From assembly GCA_900239685.1 (NCBI GenBank), contig OENT01000292.1, positions 6,777-70,776 of the forward strand: DNA of 64,000 nucleotides. Reading direction: 5' to 3'. This DNA is from Rotaria macrura. Taxonomy: Eukaryota > Rotifera > Eurotatoria > Philodinida > Philodinidae. Positions 20,700-33,981 of this stretch are shown piece after piece. A model generated the notes under the pieces. That model ran no database searches. It saw nothing but the letters and a program-made list of their open reading frames with translations, and had not been told where the DNA came from. Positions within the stretch are counted from its first letter, which is position 1; each line of letters opens with the position of its first letter. The position numbers and the translations under genes were made by a program.

Positions 20700-23600
20700 T
20701 GTTGGTTGTCATCCTAGTTTTTTCTTTGTCGACGGCTTTTGGTTCTCATATATATATACGTACATATATGAAAGTTAAGAACATACAATATTATACTTTT
20801 AAAGACGTTATTGTCTTCATAGTGAAATATAACATGATTCTGATCGAATGGAGAACGTTGAATCATTTCGATTTTTGAGAGATGCCACTATAAAATACCA
20901 ACCTATGTTTATTGTATTTAAATGGAGGAGTTTCTCTTTCATATGAAAAAAAAACAGCAATGTCCATCTCTAACTAAGAAGAAGATTTGTAAGTAAAGTT
21001 TGGATCGACATTCATTCGGATAAGATGGAGATTTTCAATTTTCACTGTGAAAAAGTAGAGATCCAAGCATCTAAATCATGTTTTACTAACATTACTTATT
21101 GTCTTCTGTCCACTCTGTCATTTCATTATCGTCTAGTTATGCTTCTGTTCGTGCAGTGGTACTGTTGAACATATTGAACTTAATTCTTGATAAAGTATTC
21201 GCTTACAAAGTGTGTTTGAACAACATACTTATTCCACTGATGAATTCGGCTGCATATCTGCCCAATAACGTTATATCAATATAGACGATGCGAGATCAAT
21301 CGAAAAATGAATCTGCATTATGCATGACTGTCTTGCCATATTGACATCTCTAGTCGCACTCAGCAAATGTTAGAAGAGGAAACTATTGATCTTTTCGGGA
21401 ACTTTGTCTGCCACCTCAATTACATTGTAAAAGAAAAAGCCCAAATCTTTACGATTTTCAGCCATTTAACTGTGTGTTGATCACATTATTGATCAGTTTA
21501 GTTGTATCCTGTCAAGTATAAAACAAGTTTGTGGTACAACGCATCCGATGAAAAAATTCGGTCAAAAATTGCATTTCTTAGGAACGCAGGATTTTAAAAC
21601 TTACCGATCATCCCGAGAGTGTCTAATAGACGCTCTAGCGACAATTCAATCAATGATTTTTCGTCTTCTCCACTACATCTGAACTTTGTACTTCAACTAA
21701 TTGCAGAAAATCTTTTTTCTCATTTGTTTACTAGCTTGTAGGCACACCCTGGCAAAATTTTATGCTGTACGAGACTATTTTGTGTCGAATCAACTGAATT
21801 ATACTAATATATGCCGTAGTCTTACTAGATTTTATTGTTGTTTTATGAAAAATTTAGATCAATCCCACTGAACATCCCAGTACTCAAAATCTCAGTACAG
21901 ACAACAAACTACTGCTTCGGTAAGCACTTACGCACCAAGTTTTGCACTAACTTCATGCCATCTACTAATTCAAATTTAAATCAGTGCTCATGTTCAATTT
22001 AACAAAACGTTTATTTTCACTTAAACGCTTCCAATTTCGATTTTTCTGGTATTCTAGCCCAACACCCGCATGATTATTATAATGTTGGATATCAGCACGT
22101 CATTGAAGCGTCTTTATCCGCCAGAGAAATGTTCATGTATCATTATGGCTTATGATTGTTCTGTCTACCATTCAAGCAGACCACTATAGACAATCAAATA
22201 AATAACCAAATGTCAAATGATCCTATTAGCCATTGTGGCTGATCGACAAAGTAGATACCCATCCTTTTGACATTGATACTCATCAACGTCCACATACCGA
22301 TAATGCCATCATTGTATGAACGAATCATCCACTTCTGCGAGTCTGTCGTTTGCTAAAGATTCCCTTTCCCATTTTTAACCAGAGTTCAGCATTCTTTACT
22401 TTCTTCTCTCTATATATAAATAGTATAGGTTTTGAAGACAACAACCAAATTTACAACGAAACACGAGCAGCTGAAAACTGAGGCCCACTTCGCCTACCAG
22501 TCCTCATGCGTTCACAATTTCATCACCTTCCACAAGAATACATCCAGGCTCGTTTTTTCCGGTAACATAAAACCGAAAACATCTTGCTAACAATGATTTA
22601 CAAACATGAAAAACAAAACACACTGAAATTCTATTTGCTGATCTAACTATGTTTTGTGATTCCATCTAGTCTCTGTCCGTTTTTCTTATGCTTGACCCAC
22701 ATCGTTTACATTTGCACTTGCATATTTCAGTTTCGATCGGTAAATCCACGACTGCACTCCATAGATGGAAGAGAGCCAACGCAAATTTCACATCGACTGG
22801 TCTACCGGTTTGAAACCATTTCAAATGCTTGATTTTCTAAAATATGTTTGTAATTAATCCGACGAACAACATAATGCAAATCAATATAACAGAAGAGCCA
22901 GGATCTTCTTCTGCGGGAAGGGAAGTGATTCTGAGAGAGAGAATATTTATTCAAAATGATTTATCTGATGAGGACTTTTCACTAACGTGAATGAAAAAGT
23001 CCTACTTTATACTTCCTCTAGAGTACAGAAAAACGATGCATTGTGGACATCTATCGAAATATAAAATAGTACACTAATTTAAAATCTCTTGAGATAAACT
23101 ATTTCAAAAGAAAAGCACCTGTTGAATGTTGTTAGATAATATTTAAGAGGCTTCTCAGTAGATCCAGAAGTGCACTGCACTGCCTAGCACCATCGTCCAG
23201 ATAAGTGAAACCAGTAACCACGTGAAAATCTATCTTGATGATTTCTTTTTGTTTTCTATTATTCAGACGCCTTTCTAGAAGGAGCAGTTAACAACAGGGC
23301 TAATGCTTTGGTAATCACTGTAATTTCTTCAGAGGCTAACCGGTTGGATTCCTAGTTCTTCCATTTGCAACGGTCCGATCCGGTCTGACTTTTCCAAACC
23401 GGTACTATCTATGATGCACTATACATTTATCAGATTAGAATACGCGTTTTTTCAGTCGAAATTTAACGAGCTTGTTCCACTTCATGTGAAAGTCTTGATA
23501 CATTTTATCAACAATCAGCTCACGTTCACAATCCATACCTGTGTCGTCCTACATTTGTGTATTCGAATTTCATTTGAGTCCATTTTCTCTCTGGGTGTTT

Positions 23601-24863
23601 CATTCAAAATGATTTATACTCATTCAATATGGAAATGTTAACATGTTCGTTGGCTACTATTAATTCCCTCGATTCCTTCATCGCTAGGTCATATTCATTC
23701 ACTTAAATTTTATTAATATTTTTGTTCGTTTTCAATACTCACTATTTACGTGCCTGTCAAGTTCTGCTCTTCTATCTTTCTCCGTACAAACTATACTATT
23801 CAATCCTCATACACATTTAATTCTTCTATTATTCCCTTTTCATTATTTGTCACAGTCAACTATTGTGACATCTGGCATTGTTGACTGCCACATATCCGAT
23901 CACATCAGCGAATTAAAACAATGACCTTAAGTCAATTGGCTGAAATTGGAAGTCTAGACGTATTTAAAGCGTCTCAGAAGCATCAATTTGATTTGTGCAC
24001 TCTTAGTAGTATTCGATCAAATTTATGCGCATGTTGTGAGTGTTATTTTTATGTCAAGGTAAAACACTAAAGAACATGATCTTATTCCTGTCAAATTATA
24101 CTCAAGTTATTCATGCTAGTCCTCTCCCAGATACCATCAAAGTAATTTTTCAATAAGAATAATTGTGTTCTTTAGCATTGACTTTGACTCAGTTGATATT
24201 GTCGATGAATGAAGCGACTCAGTACGAACATATTAGTTACCATTAATTTTATCATTCTTTTTCAGAGTTGCCCTCAATAATCTGTATGTGTACAAATCAA
24301 CGCATTGGATCCAACAAATGGATGACATCAAAATTTTCAACTTTTTCAGTATATTAATAGCATATCGATGAATATGAAACCATCGTTCATGCTCACCATA
24401 CCTATACAATTGTCAATTTAAGAATTACACTGTCGTTAACAATCTATTCTTGCTGAATATAAAGTAAGGAAAACAAATAGATTAGTTCCATTTAATATAT
24501 ATTTATATGCATTTATATAGTAATTGTCATACATGACAAAAAACTCACAGTATATCATTAAAAAAAAAAGAAAAAATTCGGTTTCGTTCTTGATTTAATA
24601 TATTGTGCGGACAACGTGGAAACATTGAATAACAACAAAAGACAATTTTATGTGATAGGAGGAAAAGAAAGTGAGTGAATATAGAAAAACAAATATCAGC
24701 AAAACCTTTCGTCTTAATATCCGAATACAAGGACAAAATGGGTGTTTTAAATAACATCGATATAAACACACCAGTTAAATGAATATCTATACTTGCCATA
24801 TACATTTTTTATGATAAATAATAAATATCTATATATATATATGTCTTATATCTACTTTGCTTT
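20700..24863. other. Gene-free stretch of 4.2 kb
   Basis: No frame with family resemblance, no RNA gene and no clean transposon terminus were found. Composition is ordinary for the window. Short TA-rich microsatellite-like runs occur near 24495-24520 and 24828-24842. Part of it near 24480-24863 is probably the 3' UTR of the ariadne gene. Confidence 0.4.
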
Positions 24864-27786
24864 TCATACATCTTCATTATATTCCCTAGAATAACACAAC
24901 ATGAAACAGATTAATGATCATGAAAACAAACTTACCAATAGTCACAATCATATCCTTCAGTTACATGATCTAATAATACTTTGCGACGTGTACTACAATA
25001 CCGATATTTATCTTGTACTTTTTGTTTCATTTCAGTCAAATTTGTTGTTTGAGATGAATCTCTTTCTAAATAACCACTCAATTCTTCTGTAGAATGTTCT
25101 AAATCAGCTTGATTTTGTTCGAAAATAATTCTAAAAGAAAAATAAGAATGAGTTGAAAATTATTTGTCATACAATTAAAATTTTAGTTGTTTTTGCAAAA
25201 ATAACTATGAGAAGTTTACGTAAGATTGAATTCATCCTATTCTACTTAGACGTTTAAAGAAATTTGTTCATTTGTGAAAATATGTTTTACTTACGAATGG
25301 TTATTTCGCTTAAGATAAAATGCAAATGGGTATGTATACATTAATGTTTGACGACATTGTCGAAGTACCTCACATGCTACTTGAAGAAATTGTACTTCGA
25401 TCCAACTCATTTGTTGTTGCATAGATTCCATACGTTTTTGTACTTGATCTAATAATGAATTCTCTAATCTTAATGATTCACGATGATTATGATAACGTTT
25501 ATAATAATGAAGGTAACGTTGTAAGGCAGCACGAGAACGTTCTTGATCATCGCGAGCTTTCTTAGCATCATCTTCATTGAATCGATTACAATTATACCAT
25601 GACGAACCGTGCGGTTCCCATGAACCCAAACATATCCAACAAAATTCATATTTGCATGATTGATTTTTACATATCAAATGATTACAACCACCATTTTTTT
25701 CTACAATATAGAAATCAAAGAGATGGTACCTTAATTGATGTTCTTAGTACAATGATTTTCTAACAAGGCAACTAATGAACATGAAACTTATCTCTTGAGT
25801 TCATATTAATTTGACAAAAAAAAATCTCGAAAATGCAAAGAGACTTCTATGCTGAAGAATAAAGTTTTTAGTTGACTAGCACCTTCCCCACAGATTGAAT
25901 GACTGTCACGTGGAATATCTTGATACAATCATGTTCTGTTTATTTGAACTTGGCAGCGTATTTGGAAGCTCATGAGATTTATCTATATGCTGAATGACTG
26001 CTTTTTATTGTATGATCTGTTTTTCGTAAGAATAGATTGAAGGCTGAGCAAAACTATATGGTAGAAACTAAAAAACGCTTTGTTTTTTTTCTCATCTCAC
26101 CGTAGTATTGTTTTTGGGTCACTATGAACTCAAACAGTTGGTATCAATTACGGAAGTATTCTGCTTAGGATAGCTTATTTTTTTAAATCATACGATTATT
26201 TCGTTACTGATGGAAACGAACTAATAATTTTTACTACTGCTTCCGGTAATATAATTAAAATTTCTTTGCTATTCTGATTTGCTCTTTTCTTATGATGTAC
26301 TAAAAATTTATAATCTCAACTTGTTGAGGCTAACTCATAACAGAAGGTTAAAATTTCAAAGAAAGCAAGATTTTTCTTTTGTAGATTTCATACACCAAAT
26401 ATTCACAATTTTAAAATATATGCATTAAAATATTACCGATTGTTGCATGACATTTAGGACATTCTTTTGTATTTGCAGCGATCCAATTGCTTGTTTCACT
26501 ATCATCATGACATTTCTTTTGCCATTTTTTAAGCCATTTGCACTTAATTGGTTCATGCCATGATTGACCACATTGAAAACAGAATGATGTTTTGCATGAT
26601 GTACAGGTTACCATAGCAACATCACAATACGATGCTTTCACAGCATTCGTACAGTTGGTGCCAGGACACCAACGCATATTACGATTACACTCAACAAACG
26701 AATTCGTTATTAAATTTTGATATTTTCGTCGAACAGCTGGTATTTCAATAAGACGTAAAACAGTTTTATCGTCGACTAGAATATCACACAGAGCTGGACA
26801 TGGTATTGTTTGTCCGATACCTTCATCCATAATTTTTGTTGTCAAATAATGTCGCCAACATTCAACACAGAATATATGACCACATTCTAAACCAGCCATA
26901 TCATGTGATGATTTATTTGAACAGCATATAATACATGTTTGTTCAGTTGAAGGTTTCACTGGATTTACTGTTGTCGTAGTTGAATGTGAAGGTGATAATG
27001 TTGGTGTTGTGACTGATATTTGACGACGTGTTGTACGATGTGAGGAATTCGATAATTGTGTCTGTAAATGAGGAGTCCTTTTCAATGGATTGACAATATG
27101 TGCTTGACGAAATAATTCATCTTGATGATTCGGATCATAAAAGCGTTCCATCAATTTTTCTTTATCCCAACGAAAATGATGTAGTAGTAAACGTACCGTC
27201 GTTGTCGGTAATTTTATAACTTCATTCACTTCTTTTATACATTCGACCATGTATTTGACTATTTCATCTTGTGATAGTACTATAGAAAATTCAATTCATA
27301 ATTTAGAAATCTATGTAATTAATCAAAATCCTCTATAAATATATTTTACTGAATCATATTTGTGTTGTCAAAGGATTTGCATCAATTGCAAAACATAATT
27401 TAAAGTTTGTTCTACTCAATAACATTCTCACTTAAAATTTTTTCGATTTATCGATAGAATGACGAAACAAAAATCTTACCAACATATTCAAAAGTATTAT
27501 CTTGCGGATGATTATTCGATGCTCCACCAACACCAAACGGATGTTTACTTGTTGATTGTTCTGATGAAGAACGTGCTGTTGTTGTATTATTTGATTGTGA
27601 AATAGGTATTATGGATTCATCAATCGGAAAAAATCCTGTATCATCGTCTGATTCATCTTGTTCGTCGTCATCGTCAATCATGTCTTCACTATCATCATCT
27701 ATTAAATCAAAATACATGCGAGAGATAAAATTCGATAGGTTTTTTAAATTAGTTTTACCTATGAGAAAATGAGCATCATCTTCCAT
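24864..27786 (-). CDS. ARIH1: Ariadne-type RBR E3 ubiquitin ligase (ARIH1 orthologue)
   Basis: Five exons (27786-27480, 27279-26437, 25700-25295, 25130-24936, 24885-24864) give 590 residues, all GT-AG. The N-terminus is acidic ([19 protein letters not shown]). A UBA-like helix region follows ([20 protein letters not shown] ... [12 protein letters not shown]). RING1 starts at CIICC, about residue 218. IBR and RING2 follow, with the catalytic cysteine in [11 protein letters not shown] (about C389) encoded right after intron 2. The Ariadne domain ([19 protein letters not shown] ... [20 protein letters not shown]) and the C-terminus [17 protein letters not shown] close the protein. It takes ubiquitin from E2 onto its own cysteine and works with neddylated cullin-RING ligases. 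Length is close to human ARIH1 (557). All zinc ligands I can check are present, so it looks functional. Confidence 0.95.
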
Positions 27787-28424
27787 AGCAATTGGGTTTA
27801 TATTGCAAGGTAATAAATATGTATGTATATATATATTTATCGGTCCTTCGAGGCGAGAAACAAATGTAAACAAAAATCTAAAATAAAGGATGATACATCG
27901 ATAGAATATACAATAAATGAATGACCGTGAAATAAAATGCAGAGAATGATATTCTTTGCAAGGACACATCATTAATCAGTATGTTTTTTTAATAAGTTGG
28001 CCTTCCAAATTGAACAGAAAATAATTGAAGATTGCTTTTCTCTGTTATTCTACTGAACCAGTTAGTACAAAACAAGTCGACTTTCCTAATAAACGTTATT
28101 GATCATATGATAGTTGCCATTTATATCAATGATTTTCACAGTGACGTTACTTCTTCAAAAAAAAAAAGAAGTAAGAAGAACGAATATGTGATGATGAAAG
28201 ATTTTCTTTTTGTTGGAAATAACCACTTTCAAACGAATGAACGAAAAATAACAAACAGATTAAATATTAGACAGTGACATCTATTCTCAATTTTATTGGT
28301 TTTTTTGTTTCTCCATTCTGTTTCCATATGCATATCTCAATGTATATTTGTAATATGTATGTTTAGTTGTTTTGTAGACACAAAATTTTGATTTCCTTTT
28401 TCTTTTTTTTTCTTTTTGATTAGA
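27787..28424. promoter_or_regulatory. Divergent intergenic region, ARIH1 / CNOT11
   Basis: The 638 bp between two divergently transcribed housekeeping genes should carry both promoters. A pyrimidine tract ending in TAG directly precedes the CNOT11 ATG, implying that a 5' UTR intron or a trans-splice acceptor uses part of it. No definite core promoter motif was identified. Confidence 0.45.
28405..28423 (+). promoter_or_regulatory. Splice acceptor directly before the CNOT11 start
   Basis: A long T-rich tract ends in GATTAG one base before the ATG. No in-frame exon lies just upstream, so it is either the acceptor of a 5' UTR intron or a spliced-leader trans-splice site. Confidence 0.5.
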
Positions 28425-30828
28425 ATGTCTTTATCGTCAAAAGATATAAATGTTATTTTAAATTTAATCAATGAAGAAACATGTGGTTCATCATTAACAT
28501 TAGAACAGATATCGATAAAATTTCAACATGGAATATTAAAATCAGATTATCTTCGTTTAGGAAATGCTCTCGCACTTTTATTACAAAATCGAGATTTAGC
28601 TCCAACAGCTCAGCAGCGATTAATTATATTTTTTCTATTTATTGAAATGTATAGAAATGAGCAACAACCGATACATATGAATCCATTTGCACCAGTCCTT
28701 TTATCTATATTACAATCAAACAATGAAAATTTGTCGTCAACACAAAAATATTTTAATTGGATAATACCACCTGTAACTACACAAGAACGTTTGTTTGTGA
28801 ATCTATTAATAAATAATAATAGTATAAATAGAGATTTATTGAATAAAACACCAAATGAAATTTTACAATCCGATTTACTTTCAATTGATGATAATAGACA
28901 AAATGAAATACAACGACAATTAAAGGAAAATATGTATGAAAGAGTACAGCAAGTGCCAACTGTTGTACGATGTCATCTACCAGCAGTAATCGATGATCCA
29001 GAAATCAATCATGTACGTCTTATTACTGAAAACTCCCTTTTGTACTACTGAGAAAAGTTCACATAGTCTCATGGGCTTAAGAAAAACAAAGGTTTAAAAT
29101 GTAATTAACTGTGTTCCGAGGATGTTCATAAGAAATAAATCTTTCTATGTTTGACAATCCCAATAGATAGAAAATCAAAATTTTATTAGCAAGACTAACA
29201 TTTCAACATGATAGAATAGTTCAAAAATGTACTGTCCTATTAATTCAGAAAAAAAAATTTCATAAAGACTTAACCTTGACGTTAATCGAATGTTGTTTTC
29301 TCTTTACATATTGAAATAAGTAAAATATATACTTAAAGACGTTTTTGTTATTGTTGACAGATGTCATGATTGTAAATGTTGAAGCAATTCTAGAAGTCCT
29401 ATAAAAATTGTTTTGAGGGGTAGTCGTTTCTTATCAAAAGAAAAACATGAGTGTTGTACTACACTAAATTAAAAAGAAAAAAAATTTCAAGATAATTACA
29501 GACATTGATTCATTGGAAAATCTATCTTATCATTTTTATAGCCTTTTACAAACGTTAATGATACAGTTTTTGTTTTTTTCAATCATTATTTCCTTACATT
29601 ATGCAAAGAACGAGAAAAACAATATTCTTCATTGTTCATCTGATTTTGATTCTCGATACATTTTCTTTATTAAAGAAAAACTGATTATTTACTCTTTGTT
29701 ATTCTTTTCAAATTTATTTTCTTGAGAGCTTTGACATTTTAAGGTTAAATTGACTCTGCTGATACATACATACTTCATTATAATAAACAAGTTGTAACAA
29801 ACCATCTTGTTTTCGATTTGCATTTTAAAAAAAACTTTGCTTGTAATACGAATGTAAAGAATTTTAGTGGAAGAGAAGAATGAATCAAATATTCAATCTA
29901 ACCATAGTACGATGATGAAAAACAAACGTGTAATAATTGAATTCATTTTCAATTTTGTTTTTTAGAAAATTTTACATTTATATTAATTTTCTAGTATGGC
30001 TTTGACACACTTATCGGTGGTACACGTCATCAATCGAACAATAGTCGACAAACAATTGAAAAATTATTATTAGATAATGTAATGGCAAAAACTATTCATC
30101 CTGAATATCTTCGTCTTGTTCCACCATTGCATGAATGTACAATCGATGAACTTATATGGCTTTCACCAATACTGAATGTTGATCATGAATCATCATTATT
30201 TGCATGGGATTCATCCATGTGTGTATCTCATACAACAAATTTCGAAATTCGTCAATTAATTGATAAAGCCTATCAAGGTGCAATAAGTGTGCAACAGCAA
30301 CAAAAACTTTTTGATGCCTTTGATAATGATCCTGAACTTATTTATCATATTGGTTTATCAGCATCAAAATTACCATTATTAGTTGAAAATAATCCATTAA
30401 TAAGTGTACACTGTCTATCAAGATTAATATCATCAGATCATATGACTGAATTTTTAGAATCATTAGTTAATATGAACATGAGTTTACATTCGATGGAAGT
30501 TGTTAATCGTTTATCAACATTAACAGCATTGCCACAAGAATTTCTTCATCTATATATCTCAACATGTATAAATAAGTGTACTGAAACAAAAGATAAATAT
30601 TTACAGAATCGTTTTGTACGTCTTGTTAGTGTTTTCATTCAATCATTAATACGTAATAAAGTTATGGATATCAGAGATCGTTTTCTAGAAGTTCAACGCT
30701 TTTGTGCTAATTTTCGAAGCATCAAAGAAGCCGGTGCACTCTATCAATTACTCAAAACATTTGATCTACGAACCGATGATAATTTTGATACAACCATACC
30801 ATCGTCATTGGTTACGAATGACGAATGA
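28425..30828 (+). CDS. CNOT11: CCR4-NOT complex subunit 11
   Basis: Two exons (28425-29012 and 29995-30828) with a 982-bp intron give 473 residues. Human CNOT11 has 510. The N-terminal half matches the CNOT1-binding region (GNALALLLQNRDLAPTAQQR, FFLFIEMYRNEQQPIHMNPF). The C-terminal half is the conserved DUF2363-type domain (SSLFAWDSSMCVSHTT, LIYHIGLSASKLPLLVENNP, MNMSLHSMEVVNRLSTL, VSVFIQSLIRNKVMDIRDRF). In the family this subunit with CNOT10 docks on the N-terminal part of CNOT1 in the cytoplasmic deadenylase complex. The start was chosen at the ATG one base after an acceptor-like CTTTTTGATTAG. AATAAA-type signals follow the stop (about 30856). It is the first of three same-strand genes that may be co-transcribed. 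Confidence 0.93.
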
Positions 30829-31074
30829 TTCATAGATATTCACACATGCATACACAAATAAATATATCATATATCCTATTCTATTTTCATTTCATATTAT
30901 AGTAAAATTGTTGTTGTTAATTTTTTTTAATGCTAGAAAAACTCATGTTTCGTTTCCTTTTTTTTTTCTTCTTTTTTTTTAAAGAAAAAATATATATAAA
31001 CATAAATAGATGTACTACAGTGATCTTGAGTGATTGTCGTCAAGTAATACTGTGTCTAATTTTAGATTATTGAA
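30829..31074 (+). promoter_or_regulatory. Short spacer with polyA signal and splice acceptor
   Basis: The 246 bp contain an AATAAA-type signal soon after CNOT11, a long T/C tract, and CTAATTTTAG ending at 31065, nine bases before the next ATG. This order (polyA signal, pyrimidine tract, acceptor) is that of spacers between genes in trans-spliced operons, although a separate promoter with a UTR intron cannot be excluded. Confidence 0.45.
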
Positions 31075-33887
31075 ATGGCCCTCGAATCAAACAATACTAG
31101 TCTATTATGGGATTCGAGTAGTACTCCACTACATTTTCAATCGTCATCATTAACAAATATTCCGAATTGCTATGATCGTTCACTTATTGCGCCCTTAAAA
31201 TTATTACAACGGAGACATCATTCTCCCACTGCTGTAATACAATTACCACCAATAAAAGTACGATCAACATCTACAATACATTCAAGTGAAGAAGAAAATT
31301 TTCTAACAAAATGCACAAGTAGCAGTGAACAAGAATTAGTTCTATTTAAAAAAAAGTTTGATCGACTTCGGGCATCACTTTCAGTAAGTGTTGTTTTTGT
31401 TTTTCATAAGTCAATAGTTTCCTTTATAAACGCAAAAAATCTTTCCCTACCAAATAGGTTATCTAAAGTTCGAGGTATGTTTATTCGAATGGCTTAGCTG
31501 CTCTCATCGATTCTTTCCTGGAAAATAGCTTTACAAAAAAAATTTCCTTTTATTGGCATGCGTTTATTTATCAACCGATACCTACTTAACTGTTTTTTTG
31601 CCTTTTAAGCAATCACTGCAAGCCAATCGCCATGCATACGATAAAGTACATTATCGAAGATCAAGTGCACAACAAGCATGTGTTGAACGTGATCTAAATA
31701 TTGATCGTTTAAAAACTGAATCAGTCGAACTCAACAATAAGGTACGCTACTTATGAATGACAAAACAATGAAATTTTACTAAACTAATTAGGAAGAACTG
31801 TTTTCATGCGATCAACCGCTGGCATATTTTTTTCCACTGTTTTCTAACTGAATCTCGTAGCTGTGAATGTTCAAAAACATTGAATTTTCGACTTGAGACT
31901 ACGTATCGAAAAATACTTTTGTGAGATAAGTTGACTGTCAGGTCGTGAAATTCTACTATTGAAGTCTCTCATTCTCAAGTATGACCTTGGTGCATGTACG
32001 AAAGTTTATTCTGGTCATATAGAACGACTTATTCAAATGCTCGTATGTCAGAAAAGGTGTAGATAAAAAATCAGAACCTAGCACGAATAAACTATTCACA
32101 CATAAAGTACTGCTTCTATTCAAATTCTCGAGTCATAATTCGAAACTCTTTATTTTCTGATGTTGTTCTGCTATACTACGACATAGTCTTCCACAATATC
32201 GTAAAGATACAATATCATAGCAACTATCAGTTATTTATTTGAATACTCTCTATAGTATCTATAGTTTATTAGAACTTGCATCATGGACATGAATGGACCA
32301 GCCGTTTCATTGTAGTCCTTTGTTGGTTCTCTACATCGAATGAAAGTATGAACGTACACATGTGTTGATAACGTCGTCTTTTACTTGAATCTTCAGATTT
32401 ATATATTAAATGTGAAAAAGTTGAAAAGAATTTGAAGGTTGAAAGAAGATATTTACTATGTGTATTCGTGTCCTCTGTTCAGTTTTAGAGGTAAAATTTG
32501 CAACAATCAATCCGGCCGTTTACACAATAACTCCTGAAAGGCTAATTCGATTGTCATGAAATTTTGTACACAGCATTATTTCATGAATATCTCGGTCGAG
32601 TTCGAGGATAAAAATAATTCGTCCAGGATTTACTGAATGACAGCAAGAAATATTATTATTTTCTATGCTAATGTTGACCTGATCCAATTTTCGCTAATTA
32701 AAATCGTTGACATAGTCAAAATGAAAATTGAACTATTGTATACCATTCGATAGAGAATTTCATGGGCTAATAAATGATCCTAAATTGTAGTGGTAAATAT
32801 GCTCCGTTTAAAAATTTCCTCAATACCCAAAAACTATGAAAAACTCACGTATAATGACAGTGCTGGTCGATTCTTTTTGAAATTTCTACATCGGTTTTGA
32901 TTAACTAATAATCAATGGGGTGAATGTCTCTGAAAAGTTGTATTTCTACAACTAGAAAACTATCGTTCATATTCGATGAAAAGTTTCAAAATAAGAACCG
33001 AGAATATCAACGTTCTGTTGACATAGTAAGAAATTTGTCTCCATGAATCGTATGAATTCATGTTTGTCACATGTATAAATTTCTTCATCGTAATGACTAT
33101 TCAAATGATAAGATAATATTCGATATAATTTTAGATAAATGAATTACAAGATGAAATAATGAATCAACGTCATGTACGAAATAATATTGAAATGAGACAA
33201 TTAAAACTTAAACATAAAATAACGCAACTGAATAAAACAAAAGATCGATCTCTGGAAAAAATCAAAAGTAATGAAAAGGATGCTATTACTGAAAAAGTAA
33301 ATCCAAGAAAAAAAAAACGTAAAAAAAGATTGAAACTACATTGAAATTTATCTGTAGTATACTGCGCGTCTATTACAAATGAAAAACGAATATGATCAAG
33401 AAATAGCTATTCGGGATAAAGAAATCGAAGAACTCAAGGAAAAATTATTCGAAGAATTCAGCTGTAAAGCTGAGTAAATTGAACTTCTCAACAAAAAAAA
33501 AGAACAGTGTTCTTCTATTGATTGTTTGTTTGTTTTTTATTTTCATTTAAGTGAACACATGAAAATATTACGCGAAGTAGAACAAGCATTTGATTTAGAA
33601 AGTGAAAAACGTGATATTTTACAAGAATATGTGGATGCTTATGAAGCAGAAGTCTATCGAGTAAACTATTTCACTGATTTTGTTTTCAAATTAAATTTAT
33701 TCGATATGTACTCTAGGCAAAAAAACCGTGTTGCATGTCAACATCCTATCGTTTATCTAAAATTTCAACTCAATTACGTATATCTTCAATTATTGAATTG
33801 GCATTACGTGAATTATTTCACTCATCATGTTCCTGTGGACAATTCAAACGTTCATGTCAAACATATATGCGTTTACATAAAAAATAG
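31075..33887 (+). CDS. Coiled-coil protein of unknown function
   Basis: Six exons (31075-31383, 31610-31741, 33135-33296, 33358-33473, 33552-33660, 33717-33887) join in phase to 332 residues. The first ~80 residues are Ser/Thr-rich and probably disordered. From about residue 85 to 275 the protein is charged and helical with heptad-like patterning (KKFDRLRASLSQSLQANR, ELQDEIMNQRHVRNNIEMRQ, RDKEIEELKEKLFEEF, EHMKILREVEQAFDLESEK). The C-terminal 57 residues are Cys/Ser-rich (SSCSCGQFKRSCQTYMRL). I do not recognise a family; cytoskeletal or centrosomal roles are common for such proteins but that is a guess. Intron 2 is 1.39 kb. The gene sits between CNOT11 and DPH1 on the same strand, 94 bp upstream of DPH1. 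Confidence 0.72.
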
Positions 33888-33981
33888 ATTACACTTACTC
33901 TTCTTCGTTCCTTTTTCAAAATTCACTTTAATTAATGAATATTTGAGTTTGTTTTTCTTTTCTTCTTTTTTTACTTTGTAG
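33888..33981 (+). promoter_or_regulatory. 94-bp intercistronic spacer ending in a splice acceptor
   Basis: Only 94 bp separate the stop of the coiled-coil gene from the DPH1 ATG. The spacer is pyrimidine-rich and ends TTTTTTACTTTGTAG directly before ATG. It contains no clear AATAAA and seems too short for a polyA site plus promoter plus UTR intron. The simplest reading is a trans-splice acceptor within a polycistronic transcript. Confidence 0.55.
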
